Source: an uncultured Lachnospiraceae bacterium
GTDB taxonomy: Bacteria; Bacillota; Clostridia; Lachnospirales; Lachnospiraceae
Length of the DNA: 64,000 nucleotides
Direction: 5' to 3'
Assembly: GCA_902493385.1 (NCBI GenBank)
Contig: CABUPO010000001.1
Location: 62,001 to 126,000 of the forward strand
Each line of letters starts with the position of its first letter. Within the stretch, counting starts at the first letter, position 1. The notes beneath the pieces were generated by a model. The model had not been told where the DNA came from, did no database searches, and saw only the letters and a program-made list of their open reading frames with translations. Below, piece by piece: positions 50,928-59,418 of the stretch. The translations under genes and the position numbers were made by a program.

Positions 50928-52289
50928 ATGGAACGAATTGCATTGCAAAGACTTACTGATTGGAATAAAAGCAAAAAGAAAAAGCCTTTAATTGTTTGGG
51001 GGGCAAGGCAGGTTGGAAAAACTTACCTGATTAAAGACATTTTTGCCGAAACTTATTACAAGAATAACTATATTTACATTGACTGCAAAATTGAAGATGA
51101 AATCCGTGAGTTCTGCTCAAAGACTGCCAATGCAGAGAAAATTATCGAATATATTTCTTTACTGAAGGGCAGGAAAATTACGGAAAATACACTTTTAATT
51201 TTTGACGAGGTGCAAGAATGTCCTAACATTATATCCTCGCTCAAATATTTCTGTCAGGATTTCAGAGAGATTCCAGTTATCGCAACTGGCTCTATGGTGC
51301 GAATTAAGCTGCAAAGAGAAACTCACAAAAGAGGCTCTAAGGAAAACGGTAAATTTCTTTTTCCCGTTGGAAAAATAAATCAAATAACAATTTATCCTAT
51401 GACCTTTGATGAGTTTTTGATGAACAGCAATAATGTTCTTTACAATGCCGTAGAAAAAGCGTATGACAGTAAAGCACCGCTTGATACAAAAATTCACGAG
51501 CTGGCAATAGAGCAGGTGTACAAATATCTGCTGGTGGGCGGTATGCCCGAAGCGGTCGAAGCTTATATCGACGGTGAAAACCTTTTTGAGTCAAGAGAAA
51601 TCCTCAAGGTTTTGTACGATAACTACCTTGTCGATATGGAATTGTATCAGGCAAGTCAGGAAGCGGTTTTGCGTTCCCGTGTTTTGTTCCAAAATATTTA
51701 TAAGGAGCTCAATAAGGAGTCTAAAAACTTTTCGCCCGGACTCATTGAAGAAAAGAGCAAAACAAGAGATTTTGCCACCTCTATTCAGTGGATGACCCTG
51801 GCACACATTGTCAACCAATCCTTTCAGCTCAAAGAGCATATTACAATGCCGCTTATGCCTGACAATGACAGCAACTTCCGTCTGTTCCTCGGCGATATCG
51901 GTATGTTCTCACATCAAAGCGGTATCAATGCGGCATCGTTTATATCGCGCGAAAGAGAAAATACTCTGTCGGGTATTTTCTTTGAAAACTTCGTTGCAAA
52001 TGAGCTTATAGCAAAAGGTCATAAACTGTTCTATTGGCGCGGAAAGTCATCTGCCGAGATTGAATTTATTATCGAATCGGATAATAAGCTGTACCCGATT
52101 GATGTAAAAAAGAGTAAGGGTACACTTAATTCCCTTAAAAAATTCTCAAACCATAATAAGTTTGAGCTTGCCATCAAGGTTTCTAAAAACAATTACGGCT
52201 ATAACGCAGAACAAAAGCTGCTGACAATACCGTTTTACTTTATACCGTTTGCAGCAAAGGACCTTGCAGACGGCGCCATGAAAATTTAA
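50928..52289 (+). CDS. AAA ATPase of the AAA_14/DUF4143 family
   Basis: A 453-residue protein with an N-terminal AAA domain: Walker A GARQVGKT (25-32), Walker B LLIFDEVQECP and sensor ATGSM, followed by a C-terminal DUF4143 region with a restriction-like nuclease fold pattern (FFENFVANEL, YWRGKSSAEIEFIIE, PIDVKKSKGT). The family is common and poorly understood, with guesses ranging from DNA handling to toxin-like roles. I set the start at 50928, seven bases after GGAGG. It stands alone, with an unusual promoter array and base usage slightly unlike its neighbours, hinting at lateral gain. Confidence 0.85.
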   Translation: MERIALQRLTDWNKSKKKKPLIVWGARQVGKTYLIKDIFAETYYKNNYIYIDCKIEDEIREFCSKTANAEKIIEYISLLKGRKITENTLLIFDEVQECPNIISSLKYFCQDFREIPVIATGSMVRIKLQRETHKRGSKENGKFLFPVGKINQITIYPMTFDEFLMNSNNVLYNAVEKAYDSKAPLDTKIHELAIEQVYKYLLVGGMPEAVEAYIDGENLFESREILKVLYDNYLVDMELYQASQEAVLRSRVLFQNIYKELNKESKNFSPGLIEEKSKTRDFATSIQWMTLAHIVNQSFQLKEHITMPLMPDNDSNFRLFLGDIGMFSHQSGINAASFISRERENTLSGIFFENFVANELIAKGHKLFYWRGKSSAEIEFIIESDNKLYPIDVKKSKGTLNSLKKFSNHNKFELAIKVSKNNYGYNAEQKLLTIPFYFIPFAAKDLADGAMKI

Positions 52290-52339
52290 CGCACAGGCGG
52301 CCGCCTTCCAATTTACGCTGCCTGCGTATATTAATTTAC

Positions 52340-52368
52340 TTGCTTTCTGCATAATAATATACTATATT
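52340..52368 (+). promoter_or_regulatory. Promoter of thyX
   Basis: TTGCTT (52340-52345), 17-base spacer, TATATT (52363-52368). A palindrome overlaps the -10 box. Confidence 0.6.
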
Positions 52369-52379
52369 GTATATACAAT
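52366..52379. promoter_or_regulatory. Palindrome over the thyX -10 region, candidate operator
   Basis: ATTGTATATACAAT, a perfect 14-base palindrome that overlaps the end of the -10 box and the expected start of transcription. It would suit a dimeric repressor. It could also be chance in AT-rich DNA. Confidence 0.4.
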
Positions 52380-52407
52380 TACTATATATACTGCAAGGAG
52401 TGAGACT

Positions 52408-53058
52408 ATGAACATAATTACGCCCTCAGTTACCATAATAGATATGAAAGATTACAGCCAGATGCTTAAAAAAATAGAACGTATCGGCCGTGTCTGCTAT
52501 AAAAGCGAGCGCAATATAACCGAAACATCCGCCGAACAATTTGTAAGAAATATCATTAAGAACGGGCATGAATCGGTTATAGAACACGAAACTGTTACAG
52601 TAAAAGTTGTATGCGACCGAGGCGTAACGCATGAGATAGTGCGCCACAGGCTTGCAAGCTACAGCCAGGAAAGCACACGGTACTGCAACTATTCTAACGA
52701 TATGTTTAGCAACCGTATTACAGTCATAGATATTGCGTCAGGCTTTAAATACGACTTAAATAATGAAACTGACGCCAAAAAATATGCCATATGGAATGAA
52801 GCTATGGAAAGCGCCGAAAAATTTTATTTTGAATTATTAAAGCTTGGCGCCGCCCCTCAGGAGGCACGCTCAGTTCTTCCTAATTCACTCAAAACCGAGA
52901 TTATAATAAGCATGAATCTAAGGGAATGGAGACATTTCTTTAAGCTCAGGCTTGATAAAAAGGCCCATCCTCAGATGAGAGAGGTTGCCGATATGATTTA
53001 TCAAAAGTTCTATAAGGCAATGCCTGTGTTCTTCAGCGGTCTTGACGCCGGGCAGTAA
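52408..53058 (+). CDS. thyX: FAD-dependent thymidylate synthase
   Basis: Makes dTMP from dUMP using FAD, methylenetetrahydrofolate and NADPH, without the ThyA mechanism. The 216-residue protein has the ThyX motif RHRLASYSQESTRY (RHR at 79-81), the upstream HESVIEHETV and the C-terminal NLREWRHFFKLRL. Normal length. AAGGAG precedes the ATG. No thyA or folA is in the window. Confidence 0.96.
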   Translation: MNIITPSVTIIDMKDYSQMLKKIERIGRVCYKSERNITETSAEQFVRNIIKNGHESVIEHETVTVKVVCDRGVTHEIVRHRLASYSQESTRYCNYSNDMFSNRITVIDIASGFKYDLNNETDAKKYAIWNEAMESAEKFYFELLKLGAAPQEARSVLPNSLKTEIIISMNLREWRHFFKLRLDKKAHPQMREVADMIYQKFYKAMPVFFSGLDAGQ

Positions 53059-53123
53059 TCATCCGCAGACTCACGGATATCAACCCTTAACTTTAATATA
53101 TACTTTTTTACGAGGATAATATA

Positions 53124-54011
53124 ATGAACATGTTAAAAATTGCTTTATTGCAGATTACGCCGTGCAAAACGCCGGATGAAAATCTTGAAAAGGGAATCAT
53201 ATATTGTAGAAAAGCAAAAGAAAACGGCGCTGATATCGCGCTGTTTCCTGAAATGTGGAGTAACGGCTACAACATTTATAACCGGCCTGTCTGCGAATGG
53301 AAGGCTGAAGCTATTGACGCCGACAGCAGTTTTGTTAATACATTTGGAAATCTTGCCAAAGAACTTAATATAGCTGTCGGCGTTACTATACTTGAAAAGT
53401 ATAAAGACGCACCACGTAATTCACTCGTTCTTTTCGATAGATTTGGCGAAAAGAAATTTATCTATTCAAAAGTACATACCTGCGACTTTGATGTAGAACG
53501 CAATTTAACTCCCGGCGAAGATTTTTACGTTACCACACTTAATACCGCCTGCGGCGACATAAAGGTCGGCGCAATGATTTGTTATGACAGGGAATTTCCT
53601 GAAAGCGCAAGAATACTAATGCTTAAAGGCGCAGAGCTTATTCTTGTTCCGAACGCCTGTCCAATGGAAATAAACCGTCTTTCACAGCTCCGTGCCAGAG
53701 CTTACGAAAATATGACGGCAATTGCCACCTGCAGCTATCCCGGAACAGTACCGGACTGCAACGGAGGTTCAAGCGTTTTTGACGGCGTGGCTTATCTCCC
53801 CGAATCAGAGGGTTCACGAGACACATGCCTTTTACAGGCAGACGAAAAAGAGGGAATTTATATTGCGGAACTTGATTTAGAACAGCTCCGCAATTACCGT
53901 GAAAACGAAGCACACGGAAATGCGTACCGCCATCCCCAAAAGTATGGTTTATTAGTTGACTCTGAAATCAGAAAGCCCTTTATAAGGAAAGATTCCCGCC
54001 AGCGCTTTTAG
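53124..54011 (+). CDS. Carbon-nitrogen hydrolase family protein
   Basis: A 295-residue enzyme of the nitrilase/omega-amidase superfamily. The catalytic triad is visible: Glu43 (LFPEMWSNGYN), Lys116 (SKVHTCDF) and Cys153 (GAMICYDREFPESAR). The substrate, an amide or carbamoyl compound, cannot be assigned; relatives include N-carbamoylputrescine amidase and omega-amidase. GAGG is eight bases before the ATG. It lies 65 bases after thyX on the same strand and may be read with it. Confidence 0.9.
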   Translation: MNMLKIALLQITPCKTPDENLEKGIIYCRKAKENGADIALFPEMWSNGYNIYNRPVCEWKAEAIDADSSFVNTFGNLAKELNIAVGVTILEKYKDAPRNSLVLFDRFGEKKFIYSKVHTCDFDVERNLTPGEDFYVTTLNTACGDIKVGAMICYDREFPESARILMLKGAELILVPNACPMEINRLSQLRARAYENMTAIATCSYPGTVPDCNGGSSVFDGVAYLPESEGSRDTCLLQADEKEGIYIAELDLEQLRNYRENEAHGNAYRHPQKYGLLVDSEIRKPFIRKDSRQRF

Positions 54012-54014
54012 AAG

Positions 54015-54557
54015 TCACACACCCGCACCTGAAAATACGAGCGATAGTATTATAATTACTGCGATACTGATGACTGCGGATAAAACTGTAAAAATATTCA
54101 CTAACAGGCCCCCAAGGATTCTTCCTGCCGGGCCTTTTCCATGCATAAGGCACATATTGCCAATCCACATCGCAGCAAATACTATTACCATAAATAATAC
54201 AGTAAATAATGTACCTATTATTTCATATTGCGATAAAACAACCATATACAAAAGATATCCGGCGATATTAATAAACATATAGGCAAAGTATGATATCTTA
54301 ATCTTATATATCGCTGAAAATACCGTATTAACAATGCTGAATAAACCAATCGTCATTATTATCGCAACCGACGCATTATAGTTATATGAAAAATCACAAA
54401 CCGTATCTGTGATAACGGCTGCAATTATTAACAGAATCCCTATAACAGTTTTTACCGGATTAGAAAATATACCGTTTATCCTGTTGTATTTTTTATAAAA
54501 ACTGCTATCCTTTATCCTTGAAATTCCATTAAGTATACTATCTGATATATTATTCAT
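54015..54557 (-). CDS. Membrane protein of unknown function
   Basis: A 180-residue protein with five or six hydrophobic segments after a polar N-terminus (MNNISDSILNGISRIKDS). I do not recognise a family. The ATG overlaps the radA stop by four bases, so it is translated after radA. The stop is four bases from the convergent hydrolase stop. Confidence 0.6.
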   Translation of the reverse strand: MNNISDSILNGISRIKDSSFYKKYNRINGIFSNPVKTVIGILLIIAAVITDTVCDFSYNYNASVAIIMTIGLFSIVNTVFSAIYKIKISYFAYMFINIAGYLLYMVVLSQYEIIGTLFTVLFMVIVFAAMWIGNMCLMHGKGPAGRILGGLLVNIFTVLSAVISIAVIIILSLVFSGAGV

Positions 54558-55936
54558 ATTATGTCCACCAATTCTCTTATATTACTTATACAATAACATT
54601 TTATATGTATATCTTCAAGCGCTTCTCTGTTAGCTTTCGGCATAATACAGGTCGTATATCCCATTTTTACCGCCTCCGCTATTCTTTTAGACGCCATGCT
54701 TACTCCCCTGACTTCACCTACAAGCCCTACTTCCCCGAATATAAGCGTTCCGTCGGGTATCGCACGGTTGCGGTAGCTAGATATTACTGCTGCAGCAACA
54801 GAAAGGTCAATCGCAGGTTCATTTATCCTCATACCGCCCGCTATATTGACATATGCGTCATAATCAGCCATATGTATTCCAATACGCTTTTCTATAACCG
54901 CCATAAGAAGCGTTATTCTGTTAAAATCAATACCGACAGCAGTACGCCTTGGGTTATTAAAGTTCGTCTGACATACCAGCGCCTGTACTTCAACCATTAT
55001 AGGCCTTGTGCCCTCAAGCGCACATGTCACTGTTGAACCCGGTTCATTTTCAGGCCGTCCCGACAACATATACTCTGACGGATTCCTAACCTCGCAAAGC
55101 CCGGTATTTTTCATCTCAAACACGCCAATCTCATTAGTAGAGCCAAACCTGTTCTTCACTGCCCGCAGCATTCTATAGGAAGCTATGTTATCTCCCTCAA
55201 AATACAGAACCGTATCCACCATATGCTCAAGCATTCTTGGCCCTGCGACTACGCCCTCTTTCGTTACATGGCCGACTATAAATACTGATATCGCCTCTTT
55301 TTTCGCAAAACGCATAATTGCCGCAGTGCATTCCCTTACCTGACTTACGCTTCCCGGCGCCGCGTCAACATCTTCTTTAAATACGGTCTGAATAGAATCT
55401 ATGATAATTATGGACGGAATAAATACCTCCCCGTCAACAATACACGACGCCTCAGAAATAATTGCTTCAACATTATCCAGACATGTTTCGGAAAGAAGCA
55501 TTAATCTGTCAGAAAATTCACCTATACGGTCTGCCCGCATCTTAATCTGCTTTAATGATTCCTCGCCGGACACGTACAGTACTTTATTGCCCGTCTCGGC
55601 AAGATTACGGCACATCTGTAACAGCAGCGTTGATTTTCCGATTCCGGGGTCTCCACCGACAAGCGTAAGCGAGCCCTTTACTATTCCGCCTCCTAATACT
55701 CTGTCAAGCTCCCCTATTCCGGTTGTATATCTGTCCTCTGAACCAGTCGCCACCTCAGTTATCTTAGACGGCATGCTTTTCTCCGATATATGAGTATGTA
55801 CCTTGTTTCCTTTTTTTACGGCCTTAGGACTTTCAACCATTGTATTCCACGCATGGCAGCCCGGACACTGGCCCGTCCACTTAGCCGTCTCAAAACCGCA
55901 TTCCCTGCAGAAAAACACCTGTCTTTCCTTCGCCAT
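54554..55936 (-). CDS. radA: DNA repair protein RadA
   Basis: RecA-like helicase that extends recombination intermediates. The 460-residue protein has the N-terminal zinc finger (FFCRECGFETAKWTGQCPGC), Walker A GGDPGIGKST, the RadA motif KNRFGSTNEIGVF and a Lon-like C-terminal domain. I chose the ATG at 55936, six bases after AGGGG; the frame is open 17 codons upstream without a site. As in many Firmicutes it lies downstream of clpC. Confidence 0.97.
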   Translation of the reverse strand: MAKERQVFFCRECGFETAKWTGQCPGCHAWNTMVESPKAVKKGNKVHTHISEKSMPSKITEVATGSEDRYTTGIGELDRVLGGGIVKGSLTLVGGDPGIGKSTLLLQMCRNLAETGNKVLYVSGEESLKQIKMRADRIGEFSDRLMLLSETCLDNVEAIISEASCIVDGEVFIPSIIIIDSIQTVFKEDVDAAPGSVSQVRECTAAIMRFAKKEAISVFIVGHVTKEGVVAGPRMLEHMVDTVLYFEGDNIASYRMLRAVKNRFGSTNEIGVFEMKNTGLCEVRNPSEYMLSGRPENEPGSTVTCALEGTRPIMVEVQALVCQTNFNNPRRTAVGIDFNRITLLMAVIEKRIGIHMADYDAYVNIAGGMRINEPAIDLSVAAAVISSYRNRAIPDGTLIFGEVGLVGEVRGVSMASKRIAEAVKMGYTTCIMPKANREALEDIHIKCYCISNIRELVDII

Positions 55937-56015
55937 AATATTCCCCTTTTTACAAAACCGGCTGCCACGATATATGACAGCCAGCACATATTACCTGATA
56001 AATTATCGTAAATCC

Positions 56016-56432
56016 TTAATCCGCCTTAACAGCTTCTACACTTCTTATCTGTCCCGGCTCAAGCTCTATGCTGATTACAAGCTTTCCGCCCAGATTAGTC
56101 ATAATAGCGCCTATATTTTCTCCATCTATTGAAACAGTATAAAGCGTATCAGGCTCAAGCCCTAATGTTATCTGGGCGTCTTCTTCACCTTCCACATTCA
56201 TCTTCACAGAATCTTCGCTAACACTAAATCCCGTAACTGCGGTTCCCAAAACAGACTCGTATACAAATAATCCGTTCTTTTCAAGCTTGGTAATCTCTTT
56301 AAATGTCTTAACCTTATATAAATCTCCCTGATATTCAAAATCTGATAGCTTGGTCTTAGTATCCAAAAGATAATTTCCAAAGCTTAAAGTACCATCTGCT
56401 TCTTTTTTAATTAGTTCTTCTACAACCGCCAT
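56016..56432 (-). CDS. Small soluble protein of unknown function between clpC and radA
   Basis: A 138-residue protein, MAVVEELIKKEADGTLSFGN onward, with a beta-rich C-terminal half (KNGLFVYESVLGTAVTGF, GGKLVISIELEPGQ). Homologues in Lachnospiraceae are often labelled endosialidase in databases, as I recall, but it lacks the size and catalytic residues of such an enzyme. GGAGG is eight bases before the ATG. The placement between clpC and radA suggests a stress-linked role, by context only. Confidence 0.65.
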   Translation of the reverse strand: MAVVEELIKKEADGTLSFGNYLLDTKTKLSDFEYQGDLYKVKTFKEITKLEKNGLFVYESVLGTAVTGFSVSEDSVKMNVEGEEDAQITLGLEPDTLYTVSIDGENIGAIMTNLGGKLVISIELEPGQIRSVEAVKAD

Positions 56433-56533
56433 TACATTATCCTCCTTATCGTATATTAAATAACTTATCAATCTGCGTTTTAATTATAATATATTACATT
56501 AAAAAATGCTACAGAAAAATAATCATTTCTACA

Positions 56534-58990
56534 TTATTCCTGCATCTTAAATTCAATCTTATCCTTTACGCATGATACCTTTATAACAGAATGACTTTTA
56601 ACCTGTCCTGTAAGTATTGCGTCTGCAAGCGCATCCTCAATTTCTCTTTGGATAGCGCGCCTTATAGGCCTTGCGCCATAATCTCTGTCAAATCCGTTTT
56701 CAGCTATATGAGTATATACGCTCTGATTTACTTTAAGCTCAATATCAAACTGCTGCTTTACCTGAGCGCACAGAGCGCCTATAAGAAGCTTAGCTATATC
56801 GCGTATGTTATCCTTCGTAAGAGAATGAAATACTATAAGCTCGTCAATACGGTTAATAAATTCCGGCTTAAATATTTTCTTTACTTCTTCAAGAACTCCG
56901 GCTTTCATGTTCTTATAATCTTCCGTTTCCGCTTCGCTTGTCGAAAATCCCAAAAGCTTAGGGGCTGCTATTCTCTGCGCGCCGGCATTAGAAGTCATTA
57001 TAATAATCGTATCCTTAAAGCTTACGGTTCTTCCCTGCGAATCAGTTACATGTCCGTCTTCAAGTACCTGAAGCAGCATATTAAACACATCCGGATGCGC
57101 CTTCTCAATCTCATCAAATAACAGTACCGAGTATGGTTTGCGCCGTATTCTCTCGCTAAGCTGTCCGCCTTCTTCATAACCTACATATCCCGGCGGCGAG
57201 CCTATCATCTTAGATACGCTGTGCTTTTCCATATATTCCGACATATCAACTCTTATTATATCATTCTCACTGCCAAACACAGCTTCAGCAAGCGCTTTTG
57301 AAAGCTCGGTTTTTCCTACTCCGGTTGGTCCTAAGAATAAAAATGAACCTATCGGACGATTAGGATTCTTAAGCCCTATTCTTCCTCTCCGTACAGCTTT
57401 TGCAACAGAATTTACAGCTTCATCCTGTCCTATAACCCTTTTATGCAAGATATTCTCTAGCTTCTTAAGCCTTTTTATTTCATCCTCTTTAAGGCTTATG
57501 ACAGGGATTTTTGTCCAGTCCGACACTACCTGTGCAACATCTTCTTCATCTACAGAAAGCTTTCCGTTTTCATCACCTGTCTTTCCGCTTCCTTTTTTCA
57601 ATTTTGCCAGCTTCTTTTCACACGCGTCCTGTTCTTTTTGCAGACGGGACGCTTTCTCATATCGGCCTTCCTTTAACACATTTTCTTTTTTGCTTTTTAT
57701 CTCTCTTATCTTCTCTTCACATTCTCTTATCTTAGTATAAGATGATAAGAGACCCATATGAACCTTTGATGCGGCTTCATCCATCGCATCTATTGCCTTA
57801 TCAGGCAAATATCTGTCATTAACATATCTTGCAGTAAGCTTTACCGCAGCGTCTATTGCTTCATCAGTAATGACTACTTTATGGTGTTCCTCATAACGCG
57901 GACGAAGCCCTTTAAGAATCATTATGCTTTTTGCCACATCCGGTTCTTCAACCATAACGGGCTGGAAACGTCTTTCCAGAGCAGAATCCTTTTCAATATA
58001 TTTGCGGTATTCAGAGGTGGTTGTTGCTCCTATTACCTGAAGCTCGCCTCTTGCCAGAAGCGGCTTTAAAATATTAGATGCATCTATTGAGCCTTCTGCA
58101 CCTCCCGCTCCGATTATTGTATGAATCTCATCTATGAACAAAAGTATGCTGCCGCTTGAAGTCACCTCCTTTATTACTCTTTTTATACGTTCTTCAAATT
58201 CACCTCTGTATTTTGAACCCGCAACCATTCCCGAAATATCAAGCGTATATAATTTCTTTCCTTTCAGATTATCGGGAACATCACCTGAAATAATCCTCTG
58301 CGCCAAAGCCTCTGCTATGGCAGTCTTTCCAACTCCGGCTTCTCCGATAAGGCAGGGATTGTTCTTCGTTCTCCTGCCAAGAACCTGTATAACGCTCATA
58401 AGCTCTGCTTCACGTCCTATAACGGGGTCAAGCCTTCCGTCTCTTGCATATTCGGTAAGGTCTCGCGCGTATTTATTAAGCATAGTATTATTCTTCCCGG
58501 ATTTACCGCCTTGTTTTCCTTTCTCAGCCATATAGTCATTTCTCGCCGTCGCCGCGTCAAACCCGAGCGCGCTCATACAATCCAGATAAAGCTTCTGCAC
58601 GCTTATTCCCATATCCGTAATCATTTTAAACGCAATGCTGTCCGTATCTTTTAACACCGCAAGAAGCATATGCTCAGTTCCGGCGGCAGAGAACCCAAGC
58701 CTTTTCGCCTCTCTTAAGGAAGCCTCTATCATTTTCTTTGCCCTTGGCGTATACTCTTCATAATCACTAACCGCTGTGTCTCTGCCTTCACTCATGAATA
58801 CTTCTGTAAGCTCCAAAAGCTTTTCTTTATCTACGCCGTTATTTATTAATATATCGCGGGATGCTCCGTCACACATAAGAAGCCCCGCAAGTATATGCTC
58901 AGTTCCAATATTGCTTCCTGTAATCCTTTTTGCGGCATCTGCCGCAATCTTCAGCGCCTGCATAGCGCTCTCAGTATAACCTGGTATCAT
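56534..58990 (-). CDS. clpC: ATP-dependent protease ATPase subunit ClpC
   Basis: Hsp100 unfoldase that feeds proteins to ClpP. The 818-residue protein has the N-terminal Clp repeats, AAA-1 with Walker A GEAGVGKTAIAEA and LFIDEIHTIIG, an UVR-like middle domain (EGRYEKASRLQKEQDACEKK) typical of ClpC, and AAA-2 with GPTGVGKTELSKA. I chose the ATG at 58990 (GAGG five bases upstream). No ctsR, mcsA or mcsB is next to it; instead a GntR regulator lies 42 bases upstream. Confidence 0.95.
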   Translation of the reverse strand: MIPGYTESAMQALKIAADAAKRITGSNIGTEHILAGLLMCDGASRDILINNGVDKEKLLELTEVFMSEGRDTAVSDYEEYTPRAKKMIEASLREAKRLGFSAAGTEHMLLAVLKDTDSIAFKMITDMGISVQKLYLDCMSALGFDAATARNDYMAEKGKQGGKSGKNNTMLNKYARDLTEYARDGRLDPVIGREAELMSVIQVLGRRTKNNPCLIGEAGVGKTAIAEALAQRIISGDVPDNLKGKKLYTLDISGMVAGSKYRGEFEERIKRVIKEVTSSGSILLFIDEIHTIIGAGGAEGSIDASNILKPLLARGELQVIGATTTSEYRKYIEKDSALERRFQPVMVEEPDVAKSIMILKGLRPRYEEHHKVVITDEAIDAAVKLTARYVNDRYLPDKAIDAMDEAASKVHMGLLSSYTKIRECEEKIREIKSKKENVLKEGRYEKASRLQKEQDACEKKLAKLKKGSGKTGDENGKLSVDEEDVAQVVSDWTKIPVISLKEDEIKRLKKLENILHKRVIGQDEAVNSVAKAVRRGRIGLKNPNRPIGSFLFLGPTGVGKTELSKALAEAVFGSENDIIRVDMSEYMEKHSVSKMIGSPPGYVGYEEGGQLSERIRRKPYSVLLFDEIEKAHPDVFNMLLQVLEDGHVTDSQGRTVSFKDTIIIMTSNAGAQRIAAPKLLGFSTSEAETEDYKNMKAGVLEEVKKIFKPEFINRIDELIVFHSLTKDNIRDIAKLLIGALCAQVKQQFDIELKVNQSVYTHIAENGFDRDYGARPIRRAIQREIEDALADAILTGQVKSHSVIKVSCVKDKIEFKMQE

Positions 58991-59032
58991 AATTACCTCT
59001 TTTCTACGAAGCCGCTGGCAACGCATTTTTAA

Positions 59033-59404
59033 TCATTTTTCCCATTCATCAAATATAATATCTATTATTTCATGGACTTCATCTCTTGTTATATCCTTGC
59101 ATACTGCCTGCGCCATAAGCACCTTCATTGTTTTGGTCATCTCATTTACTGCCTTAAGCTTGTCAGGATTAAGATTAATGACCGCCCCTTTTCTTCTGTC
59201 CAGTGTCAGGTAGCCTTCCTGCCTCAGAATGGAATACGCTTTATTAACAGTATGCATGTTAATGCCTATAGTATCGGCAAGTTCCCTGACAGAAGGGAGG
59301 TTGTCGCCTTCCTTTATCTCATTTGTTGCAATCTGCATTATTATCTGATTACACAGCTGCACATATATTGCTTCATCACTGTTGAAATCTATCGTAATGT
59401 ACAT
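59033..59404 (-). CDS. GntR-family (YtrA-type) transcriptional regulator
   Basis: A 123-residue regulator with an N-terminal winged helix (about 6-75; IYVQLCNQIIMQIATNEIKE, LPSVRELADTIGINMHTVNK, GYLTLDRRKGAVI) and only a short helical tail for dimerisation, the YtrA form that usually represses its own operon. I chose the ATG at 59404, eight bases after GGAGG. It lies 42 bases before clpC and 14 bases after the cohesin-like gene, so it may control this stress and envelope operon in place of CtsR. Confidence 0.88.
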   Translation of the reverse strand: MYITIDFNSDEAIYVQLCNQIIMQIATNEIKEGDNLPSVRELADTIGINMHTVNKAYSILRQEGYLTLDRRKGAVINLNPDKLKAVNEMTKTMKVLMAQAVCKDITRDEVHEIIDIIFDEWEK

Positions 59405-59418
59405 ATTATGCACCTCCG

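Noticed and set aside
58991..59032. CtsR operator before clpC
   Set aside because: I found no tandem heptad repeat of the CtsR type in the short gap or before the GntR gene.
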